Positions 49,304-58,146 of a DNA stretch of 64,000 nt are shown piece after piece. The position numbers and the translations under genes are program-made. Origin of the DNA: Ruminococcus sp. (GTDB lineage: Bacteria; Bacillota; Clostridia; Oscillospirales; Ruminococcaceae). Each line of letters opens with the position of its first letter. Within the stretch, counting starts at the first letter, position 1. Location: NCBI GenBank assembly GCA_015066665.1, contig SVNX01000007.1, forward strand, positions 1 through 64,000, written 5' to 3'. The notes below the pieces were generated by a model that was not told the DNA's origin, did not search any database, and saw only the letters and a program-made list of their open reading frames with translations.

Positions 49304-50059
49304 TTATTTCCCTTCTTTTTTCTGCTGGAAGTGATAGGAGATCGCCGAAAGCGGCAGAGTCGGACAGAGTTTTGCACCGATCAGCCCGAGCTTTACCGTC
49401 AGCGTCGGTACGATGATGGCCTTGTTTTCGAGCGCACGGTCGATTGCATAGCGTGCCACATAACGGGCATCGGCACTGCGCAGGGCGAAGGATGCACCCG
49501 CACGCTCGTTGAAGCCCGTATCCACAGGCCCGGGGCACAGAACGCTGATCTGCACCTTCGAACCGCTCCGCCGCAGCTCCTCACGGATGGCAAGCGAGAG
49601 CCGCACCACATAATTCTTGGAGGCGTAATAGCTCGACAGCAGGGGGCCGGTCATGAAGCCCGCAACCGATGCCACATTCAGAATCCGTCCGCTGCCTCGC
49701 TTTTCAAAATCGCAGAGAAAGAGCTTGGTGAGGATGTGGAGTGCACGGATATTCACATCGATCAGATCCAGCTCCTGTTCGAGGGGTGTTTCCGTGAAGC
49801 GGCCGAACAGGCCGTATCCGGCATTGTTGATGAGAAAATCGATCCGCAGCCCCTTGCAGAAGCGGTAGAGTGCATGGGGCGCATCACGTTCGCCGAGGTC
49901 AAGCGCAATATAACGTGTGTCGTTTCCGAAGGCCTTTGCCATCTCCTTCAGCACCTGCTCATTGCGGCCGGTCAGCACCAGCTTCCATCCAAGCTTATGC
50001 AGGTAGATCGCCATTTCCTTGCCGATGCCCGAGGTGGCACCTGTGATCAGTGCACGCAT
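49304..50059 (-). CDS. Short-chain dehydrogenase/reductase
   Basis: 251 residues. TGATSGIGKE (6-15) binds the cofactor, NNAGYGLFG in the middle, Ser and YYASK (YxxxK) form the active site. C-terminal part resembles SDRs of the DltE/YqjQ group. Substrate unknown. Alone, with its own promoter. Confidence 0.88.
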   Translation of the reverse strand: MRALITGATSGIGKEMAIYLHKLGWKLVLTGRNEQVLKEMAKAFGNDTRYIALDLGERDAPHALYRFCKGLRIDFLINNAGYGLFGRFTETPLEQELDLIDVNIRALHILTKLFLCDFEKRGSGRILNVASVAGFMTGPLLSSYYASKNYVVRLSLAIREELRRSGSKVQISVLCPGPVDTGFNERAGASFALRSADARYVARYAIDRALENKAIIVPTLTVKLGLIGAKLCPTLPLSAISYHFQQKKEGK

Positions 50060-50097
50060 GATTGACTCCTTTCTGCGGAAAATTTCCGCACGATCCG

Positions 50098-50141
50098 TAT
50101 ACTATGCTTATAGTATAGCACTTTTTCACAGACTTTGGCAA
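50098..50141 (-). promoter_or_regulatory. Promoter of the dehydrogenase with palindrome over the -10
   Basis: Minus strand TTGCCA (50141-50136), 18-bp spacer, TATACT (50117-50112). TATACTAT/ATAGTATA (50098-50105, 50110-50117) is an 8-4-8 palindrome overlapping the -10, a possible operator. Confidence 0.6.
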
Positions 50142-50189
50142 GTATTTTCTGAAATTTCTGTGAAAATTCAGATTTTTTTGAAAAAACTA

Positions 50190-50218
50190 TGGACTTATTT
50201 GCGAAGATGTTGTATAAT
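50190..50218 (+). promoter_or_regulatory. Promoter of the foldase-like lipoprotein
   Basis: TGGACT (50190-50195), 17-bp spacer, TATAAT (50213-50218). Confidence 0.7.
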
Positions 50219-50282
50219 ATAAAGAGCTGTTTCGGCTGCTGCAAGGCGGCAGACCGGATAAAATATATCGGAGGTAGAACGA

Positions 50283-51656
50283 ATGTCTGTTTTTAAGAAA
50301 GCTGCTGCGTTTGTGACAGCAATCTCTATGGCCGCTGCAATGACCGCATGCAGTGATACAACCTATGGTATGGTGATCGATGATTACACGGTGCCCGCAG
50401 GCATCTATATTTACTATGCAAATTCCGCTTACAGCGAGGCTGTCAGCAAGATCGCTGCGGAAAAGCCCGATCTGGATACATCCGATGCGGAAGCGCTGAA
50501 GGAAACAGTCAAGGCCGAGACCATCGAGGGCATGGATTCCCTCACATGGATCCAGAACAAGGCTGTTGAGCTGTGCGCCAATTATGTGGCTGTTGAAAAG
50601 AAGTTCGACGAGCTGGAACTGGAGCTGGATGAGGAAACCGAGCTTAACCTTGACTATATGGTAGAGTATTACTGGGCTTCCTATCAGGCTTCCATGGAAG
50701 AGAACGGCGTGAGCGAGGATTCCTTCCGCAAGATCATGACTTCCAGCTATAAGAGCGAGATGATCTTCGAGCATTACTATGGCATCGACGGCGAGAACGG
50801 CGTGACCGAGGACGAGCTGAAGACCTACTACATCGAGAACAATATCCGTACCCAGTATGTCGCATTCAACCTTGTGGACGGCGAGGGCAATATGCTCAAG
50901 TCCGACGGCAAGGAAGAGATGATGGACATGGTGGAAGACTATCAGGAGCGTGTGGAATCCGCCTATGATGAGGGCGGCGTTGAGGCCGTTATGACCGAGA
51001 TGAACCTTGTACAGGATGAGTACAAGGCCTACTGCACTTCCATTTCTGAGGAAGCTGCCGGTGTGACCGGTGCTGCTGCCGAGACCACCACAACTGCGGA
51101 AGAAACCACCACGGAGGAAACCACCACCGAGACGACGGCTGAGACCGAGACCGGCACGGAGGAGACCACCACTGCTGCTGTGGAAACCGATGAGAACGGC
51201 AGCACTGTTTCTGAGACTGCCGCAGAGACCGAGGAGACCACCACCGCTGCTTCCGATGAGGAGGGCGATGCATCCGACGAGACCACAACGACAATCTCCT
51301 ATACCAACGAAAAGATCGTTGCTGTCATCAATGAAGAGGATTATGAAGAGGGCGATACCATTCCTTACAGCCCCTGTGAGGAGGTTTACAAGAAGCTCAT
51401 CTCCATTACCGACAAGGATTACGGCAAGCCCTATATCGTTGAGGATGACGAGGTTTATTATCTGGTTGTCCGCTATGAGATCGAGGATCGCATGACCGAA
51501 GAGGATCTCTGGAACGAAAGCCAGATCTACAATGTTGAGGTTGCCAAGTATGGTGAGGACTTCGACAAGTACCTCGAGGAATGGACAGCAGCCCTGACCA
51601 TCCAGAAGAACGAAGCCGCCATCAAGCGCTATGATCCCTTCAAGTTCACATTCTAA
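50283..51656 (+). CDS. SurA/PrsA-like lipoprotein with a Thr/Glu-rich insertion
   Basis: 457 residues. Lipobox AMTA-C23. Residues about 40-260 are helical in the manner of SurA/PrsA chaperone domains (LDYMVEYYWASYQASMEENG; GVTEDELKTYYIENNIRTQY). Residues about 263-335 are a Thr/Glu/Ala-rich insertion. The remainder (EKIVAVINEEDYEEGDTIPY, then TDKDYGKPYIVEDDEVYYLV) looks like the second part of the fold. A canonical parvulin active site is not visible. Likely a surface-exposed folding helper. Confidence 0.7.
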   Translation: MSVFKKAAAFVTAISMAAAMTACSDTTYGMVIDDYTVPAGIYIYYANSAYSEAVSKIAAEKPDLDTSDAEALKETVKAETIEGMDSLTWIQNKAVELCANYVAVEKKFDELELELDEETELNLDYMVEYYWASYQASMEENGVSEDSFRKIMTSSYKSEMIFEHYYGIDGENGVTEDELKTYYIENNIRTQYVAFNLVDGEGNMLKSDGKEEMMDMVEDYQERVESAYDEGGVEAVMTEMNLVQDEYKAYCTSISEEAAGVTGAAAETTTTAEETTTEETTTETTAETETGTEETTTAAVETDENGSTVSETAAETEETTTAASDEEGDASDETTTTISYTNEKIVAVINEEDYEEGDTIPYSPCEEVYKKLISITDKDYGKPYIVEDDEVYYLVVRYEIEDRMTEEDLWNESQIYNVEVAKYGEDFDKYLEEWTAALTIQKNEAAIKRYDPFKFTF

Positions 51657-51668
51657 ATCTGAATCCCA

Positions 51669-51697
51669 CCCCGGAACCGCCTGGTTCCGGGGTTTTT
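51669..51697 (+). terminator. Terminator
   Basis: CCCCGGAACC-GCCT-GGTTCCGGGG followed by TTTTTG. Confidence 0.9.
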
Positions 51698-51726
51698 GTT
51701 TTTTTCTGAATTTTTTAAAAAAACAC

Positions 51727-51755
51727 TTGACAACTGTGTGTATCTGTGCTATACT
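51727..51755 (+). promoter_or_regulatory. Promoter of the GntR-ABC operon
   Basis: TTGACA (51727-51732), 17-bp spacer, TATACT (51750-51755). Confidence 0.85.
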
Positions 51756-51779
51756 GTGTATAACGTATATACACAGTAT
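51751..51779. promoter_or_regulatory. Operator for the GntR regulator
   Basis: ATACTGTGTATA (51751-51762) and TATACACAGTAT (51768-51779) form a 12-bp inverted repeat with 5-bp spacer, covering the -10 and start region. YtrA-type regulators commonly bind such sites and repress themselves. Confidence 0.75.
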
Positions 51780-51794
51780 AAACAGAGGTGCACT

Positions 51795-52166
51795 ATGGAT
51801 ATTATCTTAAGCAATTCATCGGATGAGCCGATCTATGCGCAGATTGCGACACAGATCAAGGCGCTCATCATGAATGGTACGCTGCAGTCAGGGGACGCCC
51901 TGCCTTCCATGCGTACACTCGCAACACAGCTGCGCATCAGCATCATCACCACAAAGCGAGCTTACGAAGAGCTTGAACGGGATGGATTCATAGAAACCGT
52001 TCCGGGCAAGGGCTGCTTTGTCAAAACACAGAACACCGATTTTCTGCGTGAGGAACATATGCGGCAGATCGAAGCTCTGCTGGAAAAGGTCTGCGAACAG
52101 GCAAGGGTCTGCGATCTTTCGCTCACGGATCTCAAGGAAATGCTCGACTTAATGTACGGAGGATAA
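51795..52166 (+). CDS. YtrA-subfamily GntR transcriptional regulator
   Basis: 123 residues from ATG 51795 (AGAGGTG). N-terminal winged helix (EPIYAQIATQIKALIMNGTL; ISIITTKRAYEELERDGFIE; PGKGCFVK) with a short helical tail, typical of YtrA. Co-transcribed with an ABC exporter, which such regulators control in response to cell-wall antibiotics. Confidence 0.9.
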   Translation: MDIILSNSSDEPIYAQIATQIKALIMNGTLQSGDALPSMRTLATQLRISIITTKRAYEELERDGFIETVPGKGCFVKTQNTDFLREEHMRQIEALLEKVCEQARVCDLSLTDLKEMLDLMYGG

Positions 52167-52170
52167 GAAT

Positions 52171-53049
52171 ATGGGAAATTATGAGAACGCAATTGAAATT
52201 AAGGGACTGACAAAGAAATACGATGGCTTTACACTGGATAACATCAGCTTTACTGTACCGAAGGGGAGAATTATGGGATTTATCGGTCAGAACGGTGCCG
52301 GTAAGACAACGACTATCCGTGCACTGCTGGGCATTATCAAGTATGATTCCGGTAAGATCAATATGCTGGGGCTTGACAACCAGGAGCATGAATACGAGAT
52401 CAAGGAACAGATTGCCGCCGTCTTTGATGAAATGCCCTTTCAGGAAATGTTCACGGCAAAACAGCTGAGCATCATGATGGGCGGCATCTACAGGGACTGG
52501 GACAAGGTGACATTTGAAAAGTATCTTGACCGTTTCCAGCTTCCCATGCGGAAGAAATGCGGCAAGTTCTCGAAGGGTATGAAGATGAAGCTGCAGATCG
52601 CGACAGCACTTTCCCACAATGCAAAGCTCCTGATCATGGACGAAGCCACCACCGGACTTGATCCTGTTGTACGAAACGAGATTCTGGACATTTTCCGTGA
52701 GTACTTGCAGGACGAGGAACGCAGCATCCTGATGTCGTCCCATATCACATCGGATCTGGAAAAGATCGCTGACAGCGTGACCTTTATCGACAAGGGCAAG
52801 CTCCTGCTCTCCGGCTACAAGGACGATGTACTGGATACCCATGCCATGATCCGTTGCTCGAAATCCGATTATACGGCGATTGACAGGGCGGATTTCATCA
52901 GCGCAAGACTGACGGATTTCGGGGCTGAGGTGATGGTTGCTGACAGAGAAGCTGCCAAAATGAAATACAGCGGCGCACTGATCGAAAAGACCACGCTTGA
53001 AGAAATCATGCTGTTCTACGTCAACGCTGCCAAGAAGGAGTGGAACTGA
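52171..53049 (+). CDS. ABC transporter ATP-binding protein
   Basis: 292 residues. Walker A GQNGAGKTT (39-47), signature FSKGMKMKLQIA, Walker B LLIMDEATTGLDP, and H-loop SSHITSD. Belongs to the ytr/bcr-type exporters. 4 bp after the regulator; the permeases follow. Confidence 0.93.
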   Translation: MGNYENAIEIKGLTKKYDGFTLDNISFTVPKGRIMGFIGQNGAGKTTTIRALLGIIKYDSGKINMLGLDNQEHEYEIKEQIAAVFDEMPFQEMFTAKQLSIMMGGIYRDWDKVTFEKYLDRFQLPMRKKCGKFSKGMKMKLQIATALSHNAKLLIMDEATTGLDPVVRNEILDIFREYLQDEERSILMSSHITSDLEKIADSVTFIDKGKLLLSGYKDDVLDTHAMIRCSKSDYTAIDRADFISARLTDFGAEVMVADREAAKMKYSGALIEKTTLEEIMLFYVNAAKKEWN

Positions 53050-53819
53050 TGGAAAAGAGAAAATCCGCCCCCATCTGGGGACTGTTCTATCGGGAAATCT
53101 ATCCGATGCTCAAAGAGTTGACGATTACCTATCTCATTGGCATCGGACTTGCCGTTGTGTTTTACCTGATCAAACTCAGCATGGAGATCGGCAATCTGGC
53201 GGATATGTCCGGTGAGAAACTGGAAATGCTGAAAATGATGCTCCCCGGCTATGCCACCTATTTCCCCGGCGTAATGTTCATGGCAGTGAGTCTTGGCTCG
53301 ATTTCTTCATTTCAGTTTGAAATGCAGCCGAAATTCCGCTGCTTTACGGCATCCATTCCGGTGAGTGAATGGAAATTTGTCGGCGTGAAATTCCTCACAT
53401 CCGCCTCCATTCTGGTTGTCGGCATTCTGGCAGCCATCCTCAATGCCGCTATCATGTGCAGTGTGTTTGATACCGCATTTGACCAAACCATCATCGCAAA
53501 TCTCATGCTCTGTGCGGTTGGCTTGTCAATCGTCTGTGCAGGTCTCTACCTCTTCAACTATCTGTTCCGCAATCCTATGGTGGCAATCATCACAGCTCTG
53601 GTGATCCTATATGCTGCTGTGATCATCTGGATGGTTCCGCATTTCGATCTGATCGAACAGCTTTCCACTGAAAATGAAATGAATGCCATGTCCATGATTT
53701 TTGATAAGATCACGGGCTTCTCGGCCGCATTCCTGCCATTCTCCGTACCCTGCATCATCGGGGTGCTGGGGCTTGGCTGGGTACTTTGTTCACTGCTTGC
53801 AAAAAGGAGGGAAAAATAA
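53049..53819 (+). CDS. ABC-2 type permease subunit
   Basis: 256 residues; ATG overlaps the ATPase stop. Six hydrophobic segments. Pairs with the next gene as the two membrane halves. Substrate unknown. Confidence 0.82.
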   Translation: MEKRKSAPIWGLFYREIYPMLKELTITYLIGIGLAVVFYLIKLSMEIGNLADMSGEKLEMLKMMLPGYATYFPGVMFMAVSLGSISSFQFEMQPKFRCFTASIPVSEWKFVGVKFLTSASILVVGILAAILNAAIMCSVFDTAFDQTIIANLMLCAVGLSIVCAGLYLFNYLFRNPMVAIITALVILYAAVIIWMVPHFDLIEQLSTENEMNAMSMIFDKITGFSAAFLPFSVPCIIGVLGLGWVLCSLLAKRREK

Positions 53820-54571
53820 TGTACGGCTTTTTATATCGCTATTTCCGGGTCATGCGGCAGATGCTCATTATTTTCGGTTTTGTCGTCCTGTTTACAGTGT
53901 TCATGCCGATTTTCCAGGCATTGGTCTGGGAGGCGGAGGAACTGAACAATGTGATGGAACATGATATGTCCTGTATGCTTACTTATTGCGTACTCATGAT
54001 GCTCTCCTATTTTATGAATGACGAGCTTCACAAGGCGGATGAAAAGCGGCTGCCGGTCTATTTTGCCGTTGCCTCGCCCGCAGGTGTGAAGGGCTATGTC
54101 AAATCCAAATACATACGCACGCTGCTTCTGCCGTTCATCGCCATGAATGTCTGCCTGATGACCGATCTCACTGCCGCTGCCATTCTGGATCTCCGTCAGG
54201 ATGTGAATCAAGCGACGACCTTCATGGGTATCTATACCGGACTGTTTATGATGTTCATTCTTCTGAGTGCCATTGAACTGCCGTTCATGATCCGCTTCGG
54301 CGTGAAAAAAGGTGCAAATGTGAAGGCTGTGATTTTCCTCAGCATTCTGGCAGCAGCAGGCATCTATTTCCTGTTCGGTGATATTTCCATGTTCGGCACG
54401 ATGGAGGATTTCATCCAGTTCCTTCTCGATGTCATGAGCGGCAAGCGGGGCGGTACAACAATGCTTGCGATCTCCGCACTCATGCCGATTGTGACGCTTG
54501 CACTGTACTATCTTTCCTATCTGCTTTCCTGCAAACTCTATCTGAAAGGAGTGGAACAGCTTGAACAATAA
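53819..54571 (+). CDS. ABC transporter permease subunit
   Basis: 250 residues; ATG overlaps the previous stop (TAATG), after AAAGGAGGG. Six hydrophobic segments. Second membrane subunit of the exporter. Confidence 0.8.
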   Translation: MYGFLYRYFRVMRQMLIIFGFVVLFTVFMPIFQALVWEAEELNNVMEHDMSCMLTYCVLMMLSYFMNDELHKADEKRLPVYFAVASPAGVKGYVKSKYIRTLLLPFIAMNVCLMTDLTAAAILDLRQDVNQATTFMGIYTGLFMMFILLSAIELPFMIRFGVKKGANVKAVIFLSILAAAGIYFLFGDISMFGTMEDFIQFLLDVMSGKRGGTTMLAISALMPIVTLALYYLSYLLSCKLYLKGVEQLEQ

Positions 54572-55463
54572 GAAACTGACGGTCATCCGTCTTGTGATCT
54601 TCTACACATTGGCGATTCTGCCGCTGATCATCCTCACGCCCATTTTCTCGAATCTTCTCGGTGAGCCGATGTTTTCGGGCGAAGCGGCGGCAGCACAGCT
54701 TACCCAGACATGGGGCATCATCGGTATGTGCTGTCCTGCCCTTGCCAATGTCCTGACAAGAGTCATCACCCGTGAGGGGCTGAAGGATTCCTACCTGAAG
54801 CTTGACATGAAGAATGGCAAATGGAAATACTATCTGCTGGCATTCGGCATTCCGCTGTTCTACATGATCATCACGGTATTTCTGGTGCTGCTGGTATACT
54901 GCCGTGATGCGGAGAGCTGGTTTGCGACGGATCAGATTCCCACTCGCTTCTGGACATATTTCTCACAGATCGGCACAACACTCCTCCTGTTTCTACCGTT
55001 CTTCGGTGAGGAATTCGGCTGGAGAGCCTACATGACTCCCAAACTGGAACAAATCCTGCCCATGCCGGCGGCTCTGGTTGTGGGCGGTATTCTCTGGGGT
55101 GTCTGGCATGCACCGCTGACCGTGCAGGGACATAATTTCGGGCTGGATTATCCGGGCTTCCCGTTTCTGGGAATCTTTATGATGTGCGTAATGTGTACGG
55201 CGATGGGAGCGATCCTTACACTGCTGACGAAGCGTACACAGTCCGTCATTCCGGCTGCCATCATGCACGGCATCAACAACAACATGAGCTTCGGTGTGTT
55301 TCTTTCGATGTTCGGTGCGGAAGCACTTTCCGAGCATCTTGAAACGCTGAATTCACCGGCAACGATGGCGATCATGATCATTCCGGAAGCGATCATCGGT
55401 GCAGTCTGCTTTGTGATTCTGTGCAGGGATGCAAAGAAAGAGAAAGCGGCCGGCGCTGCATAA
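54561..55463 (+). CDS. CPBP family intramembrane metalloprotease
   Basis: 300 residues with TTG start, overlapping the permease. Eight or so membrane segments. Motifs EEFGWRAYM (EExxxR), ILWGVWHAPLT (FxxxH-like) and IMHGINNNMSF (HxxxN) are the CPBP/Abi active-site set. In bacteriocin and peptide-export operons these give self-immunity or process peptides. Confidence 0.9.
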   Translation: MNNKKLTVIRLVIFYTLAILPLIILTPIFSNLLGEPMFSGEAAAAQLTQTWGIIGMCCPALANVLTRVITREGLKDSYLKLDMKNGKWKYYLLAFGIPLFYMIITVFLVLLVYCRDAESWFATDQIPTRFWTYFSQIGTTLLLFLPFFGEEFGWRAYMTPKLEQILPMPAALVVGGILWGVWHAPLTVQGHNFGLDYPGFPFLGIFMMCVMCTAMGAILTLLTKRTQSVIPAAIMHGINNNMSFGVFLSMFGAEALSEHLETLNSPATMAIMIIPEAIIGAVCFVILCRDAKKEKAAGAA

Positions 55464-55472
55464 CAAAATGAA

Positions 55473-55496
55473 AAGCACGCCCAAAAGGGCGTGCTT
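55473..55496 (+). terminator. Terminator-like hairpin, first copy
   Basis: AAGCACGCCC-AAAA-GGGCGTGCTT with weak T tract, after the CPBP gene. A near copy lies at 55646-55672. Confidence 0.65.
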
Positions 55497-55524
55497 CAGT
55501 CTGTCAAAAAAACTCATTAGGTTT

Positions 55525-55640
55525 AAAGGACGGAGTCCTTTGGCGGGTAGAGGGTACGCAGTACCCTCCAAATATAGCCCCTCCCCCTATGGGGGAGGGG
55601 AGGGGGTGGGGGCAGGTTTTTGAAAAGCCCCCTTTTCAAC
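55525..55640. repeat. Palindrome cluster (interspersed repeat family)
   Basis: AAAGGAC-GGA-GTCCTTT (55525-55541), GAGGGTAC-GCA-GTACCCTC (55550-55568), CCCCTCCCCC-TAT-GGGGGAGGGG (55578-55600), then TTGAAAAG/CTTTTCAA. It shares CCTTTGGCGGG with the cluster at 43337-43433. Confidence 0.7.
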
Positions 55641-55645
55641 AAGCT

Positions 55646-55677
55646 GAAGCACGCCCCAAAAGGGCGTGCTTCTTTTT
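55646..55677. terminator. Terminator-like hairpin, second copy
   Basis: GAAGCACGCCC (55646-55656) pairs with GGGCGTGCTTC (55662-55672), followed by TTTTTC on the plus strand. Serves rightward transcription; also lies just past the end of the leftward spore protein gene. Confidence 0.65.
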
Positions 55678-55689
55678 CAATAGGGGAGG

Positions 55690-55869
55690 TTACTGCATCT
55701 TATAAGCGTCGATCATCTTCTTGACCATCTGGCCGCCGATGCTGCCGGCCTGACGAGAGGTCAGATCGCCGTTGTAACCCTGCTTCAGAGTCACGCCCAC
55801 TTCATTTGCGGACTCCATCTTGAAACGCTCCATTGCTTCCTTGCCCTTCTGCGTAAATTCACCCTTCAT
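55690..55869 (-). CDS. Alpha/beta-type small acid-soluble spore protein
   Basis: 59 residues from ATG 55869 (AAAGGAG upstream). FKMESANEVGV contains the GPR protease cleavage region, and NGDLTSRQAGSIGGQMVKKM is the conserved DNA-binding part. SASPs coat spore DNA and are a marker of endospore formation. Forespore promoter not resolved. Confidence 0.9.
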   Translation of the reverse strand: MKGEFTQKGKEAMERFKMESANEVGVTLKQGYNGDLTSRQAGSIGGQMVKKMIDAYKMQ

Positions 55870-56027
55870 AACAATTCTCCTTTATGATTCAGTTTGTTCG
55901 ATTCGTTTTCAGTGCGGTTTCTGCCGCAACAGTAGTATGCGCACACGCACGGAAAATACAATAGGGAATGATGTCCTGTGTTTCTTCCAGTCTGCACCCG
56001 ATTGTACAAAAAATAGCAGATTGCCAC

Positions 56028-56056
56028 TTGACATTTTGTGCATTTTTGAGTATAAT
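56028..56056 (+). promoter_or_regulatory. Promoter of the sortase gene
   Basis: TTGACA (56028-56033), 17-bp spacer, TATAAT (56051-56056). Confidence 0.85.
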
Positions 56057-56087
56057 AGGAATGTATCCTTTTTGAAAGGTGATGACC

Positions 56088-56951
56088 ATGAAAGAGAAGA
56101 AACCAAAAAAATCACATAAATTATCGCTTGCAGTCAGAAAACGGATTGCCATTGCCTCTGCATCGTGTTCGATGATCCTTGCAGGCATTGCCTGTGCCGC
56201 CTGTCTGATCGTCCTCAATCAGCCCACATTCCGCACTGCGGAGAATATCATCAGTGCCGAGGCGATGGACATTGTCTCCCCTCTTGAGATGGAGGAGGAG
56301 ACGGCGCCACCTACGGAGCCGCCCACGGAACCGCCGACCGAGCCGATTACATATGAAATGAAAATCGACATGGAAAAGGTACGTTCCCACCACGAGACCA
56401 ACCCCGATGTTGTCGGCTGGATCTATATTCAGGACACAGCGATCAATTATCCCATCGTGCAGGGCGATGATAATTACTTCTATCTTGATAAGAACTGGCT
56501 CGGACAGCCCAGCTTTGCCGGCAGTATTTTTGCCGACTGGCAGTGCAGTCTGGATCTGAGCGACAATGCGCTTGTCTATGGCCATAACATGGGCAACGGT
56601 ACCATGCTCCACGGCATCAAGTACTACAAGGATCAGGAGTGGGGTGAAGCGCATCGCTTCATCGAAATCGCCACGCTCAACAACCGCTACCTCTATGAGG
56701 TCATGTCCGAAAATGTGATCTATGGCGAGTGGGGCTCCGAGTTCCCTTATTGGACTTACATTGACCTCACAGAAAAGCAGTTCGAATCGTTTGTGAAGAA
56801 CATCAAGCGTACCTCCGAAGTCTGGTATGCCGATGACAACCGCCTCCCCAAGGACGGCAGGGATCATATCATCACGCTGCAGACCTGCAATTCCGGTGCC
56901 CATGACGGCATGCGCTGCGTTGTATTTGCAAGACGTGTCGGGGTGCGATAA
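56088..56951 (+). CDS. Class B sortase
   Basis: 287 residues from ATG 56088 (AAGGTG 6 nt upstream). N-terminal membrane anchor about 19-43; Glu/Pro/Thr spacer around 66-87; catalytic domain with His166 (YGHNM), Cys267 (TLQTC) and Arg276 (GMRC). It links sorted proteins, possibly scaffoldins, to the cell wall. Substrates are not in the window. Confidence 0.92.
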   Translation: MKEKKPKKSHKLSLAVRKRIAIASASCSMILAGIACAACLIVLNQPTFRTAENIISAEAMDIVSPLEMEEETAPPTEPPTEPPTEPITYEMKIDMEKVRSHHETNPDVVGWIYIQDTAINYPIVQGDDNYFYLDKNWLGQPSFAGSIFADWQCSLDLSDNALVYGHNMGNGTMLHGIKYYKDQEWGEAHRFIEIATLNNRYLYEVMSENVIYGEWGSEFPYWTYIDLTEKQFESFVKNIKRTSEVWYADDNRLPKDGRDHIITLQTCNSGAHDGMRCVVFARRVGVR

Positions 56952-56952
56952 T

Positions 56953-58146
56953 ATGCGCCCCGATTATAATGTCACTGTCCGTGCGTGCTTTGCCGGATAT
57001 ATCGTGCAGGCGGTGGTGAACAATTTCGTTCCGCTTCTCTTTCTGATTTTTCAGTCGCAGCTTGGGCTGGATCTCGGGCAGATCACCTCACTCATCACCA
57101 TCAACTTCACAACCCAGCTGCTTGTCGATTTGCTTGCTGCACGCTGCATCGATAAGATCGGCTATCGTGCCGGCATTGTCGTAGCACATGTGTTTGCGGC
57201 AGCCGGCTTTGTGATGCTTGCGGTACTGCCGTTCGTGATGCCCGCCTACATCGGCATCCTGCTTTCCGTCATCTGCTATGCCATCGGCGGGGGATTGCTC
57301 GAGGTGCTCGTCAGCCCCATTGTGGAAGCCTGTCCGACGGCACACAAAGAAAAAACGATGAGCCTGCTCCATTCCTTTTACTGCTGGGGACAGGTCGGCG
57401 TGGTGCTTATCTCCACGCTCTTTCTTATGTGCTGTGCCCAGTGGCGTATCCTTGCCCTCATCTGGGCATTGCTTCCGGCGGTCAATGCCGTCGTGTTCCT
57501 GCGTGTCCCGATTGCACCGCTTGTGGAGGAGGGCAGTTCCATGACGATCCGTCAGCTCTTCCGGAAGCCAGTGTTCTGGCTGCTGATGTTCCTGATGTTC
57601 TGCGCCGGTGCGTGTGAGCTGGCGGTCAGCCAGTGGGCATCCGCTTTTGCAGAGCAGGGTCTTAACGTGAGCAAGACCATCGGCGACCTTGCAGGGCCGA
57701 TGTTCTTTGCGGTGCTGATGGGTCTGGCACGACTCCTCTACGGCAAGTGGGGGGACAGGGTCGACCTCAGGAAATTCATCGCTGCAAGCGGCATCCTCTG
57801 TGCCGGTGCCTATCTTCTGACGGCACTGAGTCCATGGCCGGTGCTGAGTCTCCTCGGCTGCGGCATCTGCGGCTTTTCGGTCGGTATTTTCTGGCCCGGT
57901 ACATTCAGTATGGCCGCCTCCGCCCTGAAAAAAGGCGGCACGGCGATGTTTGCGTTTCTGGCGCTTGCCGGCGATCTTGGCTGTGCGGGCGGGCCGACTT
58001 TTGTCGGCATCATCACCGATCTCTGCGGTGAACGAATGCACTGCGGCATTCTTGCAGGTGTTCTGTTCCCGCTGCTGCTCCTTGGCGGCATGGCATTGTA
58101 CAGGCATATGCATCAAAAAGGCATGGAAGGGGAGGCGATCACATGA
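56953..58146 (+). CDS. MFS transporter
   Basis: 398 residues from ATG 56953, just after the sortase stop. About 12 membrane segments, with DLLAARCIDKIGYRAGIVVA as the loop 2-3 motif and GKWGDRVDLRKF in the second half. Resembles the sugar/FucP-like group; substrate unknown. Confidence 0.85.
   Translation: MRPDYNVTVRACFAGYIVQAVVNNFVPLLFLIFQSQLGLDLGQITSLITINFTTQLLVDLLAARCIDKIGYRAGIVVAHVFAAAGFVMLAVLPFVMPAYIGILLSVICYAIGGGLLEVLVSPIVEACPTAHKEKTMSLLHSFYCWGQVGVVLISTLFLMCCAQWRILALIWALLPAVNAVVFLRVPIAPLVEEGSSMTIRQLFRKPVFWLLMFLMFCAGACELAVSQWASAFAEQGLNVSKTIGDLAGPMFFAVLMGLARLLYGKWGDRVDLRKFIAASGILCAGAYLLTALSPWPVLSLLGCGICGFSVGIFWPGTFSMAASALKKGGTAMFAFLALAGDLGCAGGPTFVGIITDLCGERMHCGILAGVLFPLLLLGGMALYRHMHQKGMEGEAIT

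Noticed and set aside
55578-55600. Terminator at the CCCCTCCCCC/GGGGGAGGGG palindrome
   Set aside because: No T run follows on either strand; treated as part of the repeat cluster.
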